Shown here: positions 1 to 5,654 of the stretch, piece by piece
Position numbering within the stretch: position 1 is the stretch's first letter
How the letters are laid out: each line of letters starts with the position of its first letter
Source: an uncultured Anaerolineaceae bacterium
GTDB lineage: Bacteria > Chloroflexota > Anaerolineae > Anaerolineales > Anaerolineaceae
Direction of reading: 5' to 3'
DNA: 5,818 nt
Assembly: GCA_937890875.1 (NCBI GenBank)
Contig: CALAEB010000239.1
Location: 1-5,818 of the forward strand
Translations under genes and position numbers: made by a program
Notes under the pieces: generated by a model
Told to the model about the DNA's origin: nothing
Seen by the model: only the letters and a program-made list of their open reading frames with translations
Database searches by the model: none

Positions 1-214
1 AAGACCGGGCCGGAGTAACGCCGCGATTTGCGTTCCGAGCAGTGTCCGGGCATGTTGCGAAACAAACCGGTACAAACCGCTGACGGAGGAATTTATCCGC
101 TGTGACCGGATCATCCCGGCAAACAGGAGCGCACTCCCGGATTCGAGGCAATCCGTTCGCGGGAGGGCAGCCGCAGAACAGCCGTTTTTTATATTTTCAA
201 ATTCCTGAAATTAT
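1..214. other. Upstream non-genic or unassigned stretch
   Basis: No gene can be supported here. On the + strand the frame starting at base 2 is open from the window edge to a TGA at 206-208, and two - strand frames are open to the left edge (one with an ATG at 112-114), but none gives a recognisable protein or has a ribosome binding site. Visible structure: a direct repeat ACAAACCG at 62-69 and 72-79, ten bases apart, and a weak hairpin at 134-165. The hairpin has CGGATT (138-143) pairing with AATCCG (150-155), flanked by CTCC (134-137) and GGAG (162-165) across an asymmetric bulge. The T-run at 185-190 is not preceded by a proper stem, so no terminator is called. The stretch may be the end of an upstream gene or the leader of xdhC. 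Confidence 0.35.
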
Positions 215-220
215 GAGGAG
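215..220 (+). promoter_or_regulatory. Ribosome binding site deciding the xdhC start
   Basis: GAGGAG lies 9 nt before the ATG at 230 but only 3 nt before the in-frame TTG at 224. Normal Shine-Dalgarno spacing therefore favours ATG 230 as the true start. Confidence 0.7.
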
Positions 221-229
221 AGATTGAAT

Positions 230-1270
230 ATGCAGGAAGTTTATCGGGCAATCATCGACAGTATTGAAAAAAATGAAGATACCGTTTTAGTCACCATCAT
301 TGAAAATGTCTGTTCCTCTCCCCGTTCGTCCGGCGCAAAAATGCTGGTGCATAAAGATCATACCATTGTCGGCACCGTCGGCGGCGGTCCGCTGGAGGCG
401 AACGCGATCCACAATGCCGACGCCGTTTTCACCCGGAAATCCGGATTCACCAAACGATACCTGATGAACGGGACCGACGCCGCCAAATCCGAGATGATCT
501 GCGGCGGCTATGGCGCGATCCTGCTGACCTACATTTCCGGTTCGGACCATCCGGCAGCCGAAGTGTTCAGAGCCGTTGCCGATTCGATCGAGAACAGAAA
601 AAAAGGCTGGCTGATCACGACCTACGCGAAAGATAAAGAGCACTTGACCCAAAACGAATACTGCTTCATCAGCGAAGCAGGGGAAGTGACCGGCAGGAAT
701 CCGCTGCCGCAGGGGAAATCCAGCGACATTCTCTCCGCCATCAAACATCTCGCGATCCATTCCGAAGAAGATGATCCCGAAAACCTGCTGATCGAGAAAC
801 TGCAGAAGAAAAAGACCGTCTACATTTTCGGCGGTGGGCATGTGGCGAAAGAAACCGAAATGCTGGCCCGCTATGTCGATTTTCAGACCGTCATCATCGA
901 CGATCGCGTGGAATTCGCAAACAACGAACGCTTCCCGGAATCGGAAGTATTCGTTGTCCCATCCTTCACTGAACTGCCGGACCTTCCGGTCGATGAGGAG
1001 AGCTTTGTTGTCATCCTCACCCGCGGTCATTTGGGGGATTATGACGCTTTAAAAGCGATGCTGGACACCCAAGCCTTTTATATCGGGATGATCGGCAGCC
1101 TGTACAAGCGAAACCTGATTTTTGAACGGCTGAAGCGGGAAGGCGTTCCGCAGGAGCAGATCGACCGGGTGATCTCGCCGATCGGGCTGAAACTGAACGG
1201 AGAAACGCCGGAAGAAATCGCCGTCAGCATCGTGTCCCAGCTGATCCTCGAGCGTTCCAGATTAAAATAG
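230..1270 (+). CDS. xdhC: XdhC/CoxI family molybdenum hydroxylase maturation protein
   Basis: Cytoplasmic accessory protein. XdhC-family proteins bind the molybdenum cofactor and help its terminal modification and delivery to xanthine dehydrogenase-type hydroxylases. The 346-residue product has both family domains. The N-terminal XdhC_CoxI part carries CSSPRSSGAKM (about 28-38) and GTVGGGPLE (48-56). The C-terminal Rossmann part carries VYIFGGGHVA (197-206), the acidic strand end IIDDR (222-226) and GMIGSLYKR (286-294). It ends in the usual helical region with a GETPEEIAVSI segment. The length is close to that of two-domain family members. ATG 230 is preferred; starting at TTG 224 would add two residues. 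The gene faces yqeB, also tied to selenium-dependent molybdenum hydroxylases, so a role in maturing that enzyme class is inferred. The hydroxylase itself is not in the window. The last 47 bp overlap the 3' end of yqeB. The family call is firm; the specific client enzyme is unknown. Confidence 0.93.
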   Translation: MQEVYRAIIDSIEKNEDTVLVTIIENVCSSPRSSGAKMLVHKDHTIVGTVGGGPLEANAIHNADAVFTRKSGFTKRYLMNGTDAAKSEMICGGYGAILLTYISGSDHPAAEVFRAVADSIENRKKGWLITTYAKDKEHLTQNEYCFISEAGEVTGRNPLPQGKSSDILSAIKHLAIHSEEDDPENLLIEKLQKKKTVYIFGGGHVAKETEMLARYVDFQTVIIDDRVEFANNERFPESEVFVVPSFTELPDLPVDEESFVVILTRGHLGDYDALKAMLDTQAFYIGMIGSLYKRNLIFERLKREGVPQEQIDRVISPIGLKLNGETPEEIAVSIVSQLILERSRLK

Positions 1271-2048
1271 CTTCCAGCGCCCCGCCGCCGACAGCGTTGG
1301 CTTTGTCCGACACGGAAAAGCAATAGGCCTGTTTTCCGCGCGGGTCGATATCCATGATTTTCAGATCTTTCGCGACATTCAGGCCGGGATAGAGAACACC
1401 GCGAACAATCCCAGTCAGTTGGGCATGCACCGGCATCCGGCCAACCATCGCAATCCGATCGCCCGCAGCGACATGATCGCCGATCGAAACCAGCGGATGA
1501 AAAATTCCGGCGCAGGGCGCTTTCACCACCCGCCGAGTATCTTCGCCTTGAATCGTACCCGGCGTTCCGGTATCCGGCTCCGCCTCCCCCTGCCAAATCA
1601 CCCGCCCCAGATTATGCCCCCGGTTCGTCTCGATAACGGCATGGACATTTCCGCCGGCCAGAAAACCCGGCCCCAGCCCAATCACCAATGGCGCATCCGA
1701 ACAATGCGTGTCATCCCGCCGGCTTTTGATCATCCGCGCGTCGATCAAAATTTCAGGATTCAGTGAAAAGAGCCCGGCCCCATGCGGATCGACCACAAGC
1801 GGGATGTCATTTTCCGCCCAGACGCGCCGCGCTTCCGCGGGGTCGGAAACTAGTCTGCATTCCGCCTCCTCCACTTTCATGCGCCGCTCAAAAACCGCAC
1901 CGGCAAACGAGACCGCCCGCCGGACGCAAAGCGGCTCCGGCAGTTCCGAAAGGATAACCCGGAACCCGCAGCGCCATAAGCGGAGCGCCGCACCGGAAGC
2001 CAAATCCCCGGCGCCTCTGATTGCCACAATCCATCTCTCTTTTTCCAT
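1224..2048 (-). CDS. yqeB: Selenium-dependent molybdenum hydroxylase maturation protein YqeB (EF2563 family)
   Basis: A 274-residue cytoplasmic protein of the YqeB/EF2563 family, found with selD and selenium-dependent molybdenum hydroxylases; its exact reaction is not established. The N-terminus has a Rossmann-like IRGAGDLASG (10-19) and the conserved VRRAVSFAGAVFE stretch (42-54). The middle has VVDPHG (85-90), IDARMIK (102-108) and IGLGPGF (123-129), followed by VHAVIETNRGHNLGRVI (135-151) and the AEPDTGTPG block (156-164). The C-terminus has a barrel-sandwich-like region: VKAPCAGIF (175-183), IGDHVAAGD (189-197) and LKIMDIDPRG (229-238). The ATG start has AAAAGG 8 nt upstream (2057-2062). 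It lies 63 bp downstream of yqeC on the same strand and is presumably co-transcribed with it. The last dozen residues (IWNARGSAGTRC) come from sequence antisense to the end of xdhC and look like an extension past the usual family end; that last point is from memory. Confidence 0.93.
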   Translation of the reverse strand: MEKERWIVAIRGAGDLASGAALRLWRCGFRVILSELPEPLCVRRAVSFAGAVFERRMKVEEAECRLVSDPAEARRVWAENDIPLVVDPHGAGLFSLNPEILIDARMIKSRRDDTHCSDAPLVIGLGPGFLAGGNVHAVIETNRGHNLGRVIWQGEAEPDTGTPGTIQGEDTRRVVKAPCAGIFHPLVSIGDHVAAGDRIAMVGRMPVHAQLTGIVRGVLYPGLNVAKDLKIMDIDPRGKQAYCFSVSDKANAVGGGALEAILIWNARGSAGTRC

Positions 2049-2067
2049 TCGCGCAGCCTTTTCTCAC

Positions 2068-2103
2068 GGCAATTCAAAAGATGCAGATTCATTTCGAATT
2101 GCC
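2068..2103 (-). repeat. Intercistronic inverted repeat between yqeC and yqeB
   Basis: A perfect 8-bp inverted repeat, GGCAATTC (2068-2075) and GAATTGCC (2096-2103). After one mismatch, three further A-T pairs (2077-2079 with 2092-2094) shorten the loop to 12 nt. It lies in the 63-bp gap after the yqeC stop and before the yqeB ribosome binding site. No U-run follows on the - strand, so it is not an obvious intrinsic terminator. A role in mRNA processing, stability or attenuation of yqeB is possible but only inferred. Confidence 0.55.
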
Positions 2104-2111
2104 TTTTCCCG

Positions 2112-2885
2112 TTAAAATATGAACCTTTGCGTGTTTTCCGGACGGACGACGATGATCTGCCTGTCCCGGAGCGGGAACAAGCGGGTGATCCAGACACAAT
2201 CCAGCATGCCGGATGACAGCAGCCGTTCGGCGATATTGCGTCCGTGCGCTTCGCGTTCTGCAGTATCGGCCTGCGTCAGAACCGCGATCTTTCTGCAGCC
2301 GGGCGGCACGCCGGTAAACCCGCTCTGCGGATGCAGGATATTCCGGATGACCAGATCGTCAGTGAGCAAATCATTTTGTCCAGCGCCGGTGATCTTCATG
2401 AATTGCCCCGGGCGGTGGACAACCTCTTCGGAGACCGGTTTGCCAAGCACATCCAACCCGGTCAGGTGAAGCAAGACAGTTGTCTCCGCCGGAATGACCG
2501 GCTCATGGGCCGCCGGCGATTTGATATGCCGTCCATGCGCGCCATCCGCTTCATTCACAACCGGCAGGTCCATGGAAGCCGCCAACCGGGCAAACCGACT
2601 GAACGATGCGCACGAAAACCCGGATATTTTGCTTTTTTCCGGATCAAGCTCCGGGCTAACCCAGATCACTTTTTTGCCTGTCAGCCGTTGAGGGAACGCC
2701 GCGAAATCGGAATAGGTCAGGCACAGATCCGCCGCCGCAATTTGATCAAACCCGACTTTGGTTGTTGTTGTGGTCAGACAGGGAAATGGCAGCGTGCGGG
2801 AAAGAAAAAACATCAGCGATGTTTTTCCGCCCGCCCCTGCGATCGAAACGATTGAATTTCTGTCGATCTCCGGAATGATAAACAA
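2112..2885 (-). CDS. yqeC: Selenium-dependent hydroxylase accessory protein YqeC
   Basis: A 257-residue cytoplasmic protein of the YqeC family, linked by genome context to selenium-dependent molybdenum hydroxylases; a nucleotide-binding role is likely but the reaction is not established. Near the N-terminus, after IVSIAGAGGKTSLMF, there is a P-loop-like GAGGKTS (17-23). A threonine run TTTTTK follows (38-43), then the hallmark NEADGA (111-116), and K122/P124 with HEP (127-129). The C-terminal half has VLTQAD, like the NKxD-type strand of P-loop proteins. The start is TTG at 2885, supported by GGAG at 2895-2898 with 9-nt spacing; no ATG offers a better start. It is the first gene of the yqeC-yqeB unit and diverges from the sigma operon. 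In some genomes YqeC sits beside or is fused to a MocA-type cytidylyltransferase; none is visible here. Confidence 0.92.
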   Translation of the reverse strand: MFIIPEIDRNSIVSIAGAGGKTSLMFFLSRTLPFPCLTTTTTKVGFDQIAAADLCLTYSDFAAFPQRLTGKKVIWVSPELDPEKSKISGFSCASFSRFARLAASMDLPVVNEADGAHGRHIKSPAAHEPVIPAETTVLLHLTGLDVLGKPVSEEVVHRPGQFMKITGAGQNDLLTDDLVIRNILHPQSGFTGVPPGCRKIAVLTQADTAEREAHGRNIAERLLSSGMLDCVWITRLFPLRDRQIIVVRPENTQRFIF

Positions 2886-2894
2886 AATAGGCTA

Positions 2895-2898
2895 CTCC
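2895..2898 (-). promoter_or_regulatory. Ribosome binding site for the TTG start of yqeC
   Basis: On the - strand GGAG stands 9 nt before the TTG codon at 2883-2885. It supports that non-ATG start, which leaves the P-loop-like motif at the usual distance from the N-terminus. Confidence 0.65.
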
Positions 2899-2936
2899 AT
2901 ACTGCGCCGCTGTCCGCTGTTTGCGATATAGACCGG

Positions 2937-2948
2937 AACGACGTCGTT
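2937..2948. repeat. Perfect 12-bp palindrome upstream of yqeC
   Basis: AACGACGTCGTT is its own reverse complement, 52-63 bp upstream of the yqeC start. Its place suggests a possible operator for a dimeric regulator of the yqeC-yqeB unit. No regulator is known and the site may be chance. Confidence 0.4.
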
Positions 2949-3270
2949 ATCCGATACTGTTCTGCCGAAAACCGGGAACAGCATCCATTCTTGGCAACAA
3001 TAAATTTTTGGCGTTAATTTTACTCCGCATCCAGGCGCAAACTCCAAATTGCCGCAACAATTCGATTTTCGGTTCATGCGTCAAAAATCCAAGGTAAAAT
3101 GTCATGAATATCTTATAATTAATCACAAAAAAATGTTTACCGGAAAGGAACAATCTGCCCGCAGCGGCTTATCGGACCCAGAAAAACTTTGTCATCCCGG
3201 TTTCGGACCGACAATTCGAATAACGGGGAAGGATCACTTTGTTCGGAAAAATTTCCCCAACGCTTAAACT

Positions 3271-3282
3271 CCCGATATCGGG
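3271..3282. repeat. Perfect 12-bp palindrome upstream of the ECF promoter
   Basis: CCCGATATCGGG is its own reverse complement and lies 10 bp before the -35 element of the sigma promoter, a plausible place for an activator or repressor site. Function is inferred from position only. Confidence 0.4.
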
Positions 3283-3292
3283 TCATCCGATT

Positions 3293-3320
3293 TGCAACGA
3301 TAATTTTTCATTTGCGTATA
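3293..3320 (+). promoter_or_regulatory. ECF sigma-type promoter of the sigma operon
   Basis: TGCAAC (3293-3298), a 16-nt T-rich spacer, then CGTATA (3315-3320). This matches the established ECF promoter layout and differs by one base from the Bacillus sigma-W consensus TGAAAC-N16-CGTATA. Transcription would begin about 3326-3329, giving a leader of roughly 20 nt with the ribosome binding site at 3338-3341. Its place directly before an ECF sigma gene suggests autoregulation, the usual pattern for this family. An overlapping sigma-70 reading (TTGCAA, 19-nt spacer, TATATT) is poorer because of its spacing. Confidence 0.68.
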
Positions 3321-3337
3321 TTTGAGTAGGAATAACT

Positions 3338-3341
3338 GGAG
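3338..3341 (+). promoter_or_regulatory. Ribosome binding site deciding the TTG start of the sigma gene
   Basis: GGAG lies 6 nt before TTG at 3348. No in-frame ATG occurs before the conserved first helix of region 2, so this TTG is the best start. Confidence 0.65.
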
Positions 3342-3347
3342 CGGAAG

Positions 3348-3896
3348 TTGATCAATATATCTCCCGACATCATTGAGCAAGCCCAAAACGGCGACGAAGA
3401 ATCTTTTGCTTTAATTGTCGAGACCTATCAAAATCCTGTCTACAACCTGTGTTACAGAATGTTGTACAACGACCGGGAAGCTGAAGACGCCGCTCAGGAG
3501 ACCTTTTGGAAAGCATGGTCAAACTTTTCCAAGTACGATTCCAATCGGTCCTTTTCGACCTGGATCCTGTCCATCGCCGCTCATCACTGTATCGATCAGC
3601 AGCGGAAGAAAAGGGTTCCCGAAGTGGAAATCGACGAAACGATGGAGGAAATCATCCCGGAGAGAACACCGCTTCCCGAAGATGATGTGATCCGGCAGGA
3701 AGAAGAACTTCGGTTAAAAAAAATGTTAGCGCAATTAAGTGAAATAGACCGGGCGGCCATCCTTCTTCGGTACTGGTACGATTTTTCAGACCGGGAAATT
3801 GCCGAAAACCTATCCCTGAGTGAAAGTGCCGTAAAAAGCAGATTATTCCGCGCACGAAAATCGCTGGCGCAGCTTTGGTATGAGCGCAGCGAATGA
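3348..3896 (+). CDS. ECF-subfamily RNA polymerase sigma factor
   Basis: A 182-residue group 4 sigma factor that directs RNA polymerase to a small regulon, normally held inactive by the co-encoded anti-sigma factor. Region 2 spans about 14-89: the core-binding AEDAAQETFWKAW (45-57) and the -10-recognising helix FSTWILSIAAHHCIDQQRKKR (69-89). An acidic linker covers about 90-118. Region 4 spans about 119-175: LSEIDRAAILLRYW (130-143), then the helix-turn-helix FSDREIAENLSLSESAVKSR (146-165) that contacts the -35 element. The length is normal for a minimal ECF sigma with no extra C-terminal domain. It starts at TTG with GGAG 6 nt upstream. A TGCAAC-N16-CGTATA promoter lies just upstream, consistent with self-activation. 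The anti-sigma gene follows after 16 nt. The ECF subgroup and inducing signal cannot be told from sequence alone. Confidence 0.95.
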   Translation: MINISPDIIEQAQNGDEESFALIVETYQNPVYNLCYRMLYNDREAEDAAQETFWKAWSNFSKYDSNRSFSTWILSIAAHHCIDQQRKKRVPEVEIDETMEEIIPERTPLPEDDVIRQEEELRLKKMLAQLSEIDRAAILLRYWYDFSDREIAENLSLSESAVKSRLFRARKSLAQLWYERSE

Positions 3897-3912
3897 TTAG
3901 GAGATTAATGCT

Positions 3913-4434
3913 ATGAATACTCACGAAGAATTTGAAAGATGGATTTTGGAGGAGGAGGCATTATCGCCGGAAGAAACACAGCGATTATCCCGGCACATAG
4001 CCGAATGCGAATCCTGCCGCACGCTGCAGGAAAACCTCAATCAAAATCTGGCTTTCATTAAAAATTCGTCCATGATCAAGCCGGCGGCCGGATTTGTGGC
4101 CCGCTGGCAGCAGCAATTGGCGCTGCGGACAAAGGAAAAACAGGAATCGGAAAGAATCCGCCTGATCCTCGGTGTACTCGGACTGATGAGCGTTTTATCC
4201 ATTTCATCCTGCCTTGTGATCTTCTCTCCGGGAAATCTGGTCAACACGGGACTCAGGCTCTCAAATTTGCTGAAGCTTGTCGCCATCAACATCCATCAGC
4301 TGAAAACCATGCTTTCAGTGCTCAAGATCCCTTTGCTTATTTTCAGCGCAGGGTCGGTTATCCTCATGATCGTCTACGTTTTGGTTGGAGCTTTATCCGC
4401 AGTGACGATTAAGCGAATTCGCAAAGGAGCATAA
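3913..4434 (+). CDS. Zinc-finger membrane anti-sigma factor
   Basis: A 173-residue protein, most likely the inner-membrane anti-sigma factor of the sigma encoded just upstream. The N-terminal cytoplasmic domain carries the zf-HC2/ZAS signature HIAECESC (H28, C32, C35), typical of zinc-binding anti-sigma domains that clasp sigma regions 2 and 4. A basic linker (about 64-83) leads to a first membrane segment (about 84-104). A roughly 34-residue loop (105-138) and a second membrane segment (about 139-164) follow, with a short basic end KRIRKGA. Two membrane spans put both ends in the cytoplasm with a small extracytoplasmic loop, which could sense or be cleaved on envelope stress. It starts at ATG 3913 with AGGAGA at 3899-3904; an earlier ATG at 3908 is out of frame. 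It is 16 nt after the sigma stop and 3 nt before the next gene, so co-transcribed. The partner assignment is inferred from the pairing. Confidence 0.88.
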   Translation: MNTHEEFERWILEEEALSPEETQRLSRHIAECESCRTLQENLNQNLAFIKNSSMIKPAAGFVARWQQQLALRTKEKQESERIRLILGVLGLMSVLSISSCLVIFSPGNLVNTGLRLSNLLKLVAINIHQLKTMLSVLKIPLLIFSAGSVILMIVYVLVGALSAVTIKRIRKGA

Positions 4435-4437
4435 TTT

Positions 4438-4962
4438 ATGAAGAATATGAATAAACAGAAGCACATCAAACTTTTATCTATTTTTTTATTGTTTGTTTTT
4501 CTTTTCATCACTGCAGATGTTTCCGCTTCCAATTACACCGGCGATAAACTGGTGGTCGGTTCGGAATACGAATTAGGGCAGGGAGAATCTCTCAAAGGGA
4601 ATATTGTTATCCTGGGCAGCGAAGCGAAACTTGAAAAAGGGTCCACTGTGGACGGGAACATCGTTCTTTTCAGCGGAGAACTTGAAATCAACGGTACAGT
4701 CAACGGTGACATCGCCGCGTTCAGCGGAGCAGTTGAACTCAAATCCAACGCGGTGGTCAACGGGAACTTCACATCATTCGGATCCGATGTCAAACGTGAC
4801 AAAAACGCTTTTATCAGCGGAGATTCCGTCCGCCAGAACTCTGAGAAAATTCAGAGAATTGAGGAAATCGGGCGGGATGTCGTTCCTGAAGAACCCGCCC
4901 AAACCGGTTTCTTTGCCTCGATATTCATATGGAACTGCTTGTCTTTATGGGCAGACTGTTGA
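4438..4962 (+). CDS. Secreted polymer-forming (bactofilin-like) protein, N-terminal part, frameshifted
   Basis: This 174-codon frame starts at ATG 4438 with a strong AAAGGAG site at 4423-4429, 3 nt after the anti-sigma stop. Residues 1-30 form a signal peptide: basic KNMNKQKHIK, a long hydrophobic core, and a likely cut after VSA. Residues about 48-131 are a right-handed solenoid of 17-19-residue turns of the polymer-forming cytoskeletal (bactofilin) type: GNIVILGS (54-61), GNIVLFSG (73-80), GDIAAFSG (90-97), GNFTSFGS (109-116) and GDSV (128-131). Residues about 132-156 form a charged linker. The frame then ends oddly (FIWNCLSLWADC), just where a membrane segment should begin. Adding one base after TGG 4930-4932 would join it to the next frame as FIWELLVFMGR. 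Unlike classic cytoplasmic bactofilins this domain would face outside the membrane. It is probably the front half of a single protein. Confidence 0.85.
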   Translation: MKNMNKQKHIKLLSIFLLFVFLFITADVSASNYTGDKLVVGSEYELGQGESLKGNIVILGSEAKLEKGSTVDGNIVLFSGELEINGTVNGDIAAFSGAVELKSNAVVNGNFTSFGSDVKRDKNAFISGDSVRQNSEKIQRIEEIGRDVVPEEPAQTGFFASIFIWNCLSLWADC

Positions 4963-5654
4963 TTTTCGCGGGAATCGCGGTCATCGCGAACCTCTTATTT
5001 GAAAATCACCTGCGCGCAGCCAGCCAATCCATCGTAAAACGGCCATTGGAAGCGCTCGGGATCGGGCTGCTGACCATTGTTGCGCTGCCGTTTATTCTGC
5101 TCTTTTTCATGATCACCGTTGTTCTGATTCCGGCGGCGCTTCTATTGATCATTCTGTTCGTTGTTATCTGCCTCTACGCATGGATTGCCGCAGGTTATGA
5201 ACTCGGACGGTTGCTCGCGCAGGCGCTCAAAGTAAACTGGGCATCCAACTGGACCACAGCGATCGGAACATTTGCGCTCAGCCTGGTCTTCTTCGGACTC
5301 AGCAGTCTGATCCCCTGTGTCGGATGGATTCCGGGCGCCATTGTTCTCGCCATCGGAATTGGGGCCGTCATCATTTACCATGGAAAACTTTTCCAGAATG
5401 ACAGCAAAAGCAACCGGCACGCCTTATTGAAAGAAACAAACGCGACCAATCAAAGCATCCCGCAGGAAGTCAAACTGCGGACATCTTCAACACCAACGTC
5501 TGCACCGGCAGAGAAACCGGCGCCGGATTCCAATCCCCCCGCTCCTGCCGGGCCTGAAGCCGGACGCGCGGAAATTTCTGGCAGCGCTCCGACTGCCAAC
5601 ACCGAAGAAAAAACCGGAGAAAAACCGGTTGTTCCGGAGGTAATTGAATTATGA
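4929..5654 (+). CDS. Multi-pass membrane part of the polymer-forming protein, C-terminal frame
   Basis: A 241-codon frame, overlapping the previous one by 34 bp. Its first ATG (4929) has no Shine-Dalgarno sequence, and it begins with the membrane segment that the preceding gene lacks, so it is best read as the continuation of that gene after a one-base loss. Membrane segments lie at about 3-24, 43-66, 67-90, 112-128 and 134-151, with the motif IPCVGWIPG (128-136) that I associate with envelope proteins of this type. Basic residues at 29-38, 94-101 and 153-170 follow the positive-inside rule. This places the solenoid outside and the C-terminus in the cytoplasm if all five segments span. Residues from about 172 are a disordered Pro/Ala/Glu/Thr-rich tail ending at TGA 5652-5654. 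The same frame stays open after that TGA with a similar composition. As a stand-alone protein it would be a membrane protein of unknown function. Confidence 0.8.
   Translation: MELLVFMGRLLIFAGIAVIANLLFENHLRAASQSIVKRPLEALGIGLLTIVALPFILLFFMITVVLIPAALLLIILFVVICLYAWIAAGYELGRLLAQALKVNWASNWTTAIGTFALSLVFFGLSSLIPCVGWIPGAIVLAIGIGAVIIYHGKLFQNDSKSNRHALLKETNATNQSIPQEVKLRTSSTPTSAPAEKPAPDSNPPAPAGPEAGRAEISGSAPTANTEEKTGEKPVVPEVIEL

Larger units (their letters stand above)
2886..3347. other. Divergent intergenic region between yqeC and the sigma operon
   Basis: A 462-bp stretch with no convincing gene. It must hold the control regions of two divergent units. Contents seen: the yqeC ribosome binding site; a tandem 7-mer CCGCTGT at 2907-2913 and 2914-2920; perfect 12-bp palindromes at 2937-2948 and 3271-3282; an AT-rich block about 3096-3135 containing TATAAT (3114-3119) without a good -35 partner; a dyad-rich segment about 3190-3260; and the ECF-type promoter at 3293-3320. 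A 61-codon open frame on the - strand (3077-2892) ends just before yqeC but was not accepted. No confident promoter for yqeC was found; ATGACA-N16-GATAAG on the - strand near 3170-3196 is a weak candidate that would give a leader of well over 200 nt. Confidence 0.6.

Noticed and set aside
160..190. Possible intrinsic terminator ending in TTTTTT before xdhC
   Set aside because: The bases before the T-run form direct repeats (CAGCCG twice), not an inverted repeat, so no stable stem abuts it.
81..227. TGA at 81-83 as a possible selenocysteine codon, with the frame open to 225
   Set aside because: The flanking translation is not protein-like and the sequence after the TGA lacks a convincing bacterial SECIS hairpin; only a 4-bp CGGA/TCCG stem is visible.
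102..227. 41-codon frame from GTG 102 with GGAGGA at 85-90, ending just before xdhC
   Set aside because: There is an SD-like sequence at 11-nt spacing, but the product is unrecognisable and basic, and the region is as easily explained as a leader.
287..1030. 247-codon open frame on the - strand inside xdhC
   Set aside because: It lies fully antisense to a well-recognised gene, has no family motifs and a Phe/Gly/Val-rich composition typical of a shadow frame in GC-rich coding DNA.
2993..3014. GGCAAC followed by CGT as a second ECF promoter
   Set aside because: The spacer is only 13 nt, too short for an ECF promoter, and no + strand gene starts nearby.
2892..3077. 61-codon open frame on the - strand just before yqeC, cysteine-containing
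   Set aside because: Its ATG has no good ribosome binding site, the product is not recognisable, and its end merely contains the yqeC ribosome binding site. It could be a small gene but support is too thin.
4908..4914. T TTC TTT as a programmed -1 slippery site joining the two polymer-forming frames
   Set aside because: After a -1 shift the second codon would be CTT, which the Phe tRNA cannot pair well with at the first position, and no clear downstream stimulatory structure was seen.
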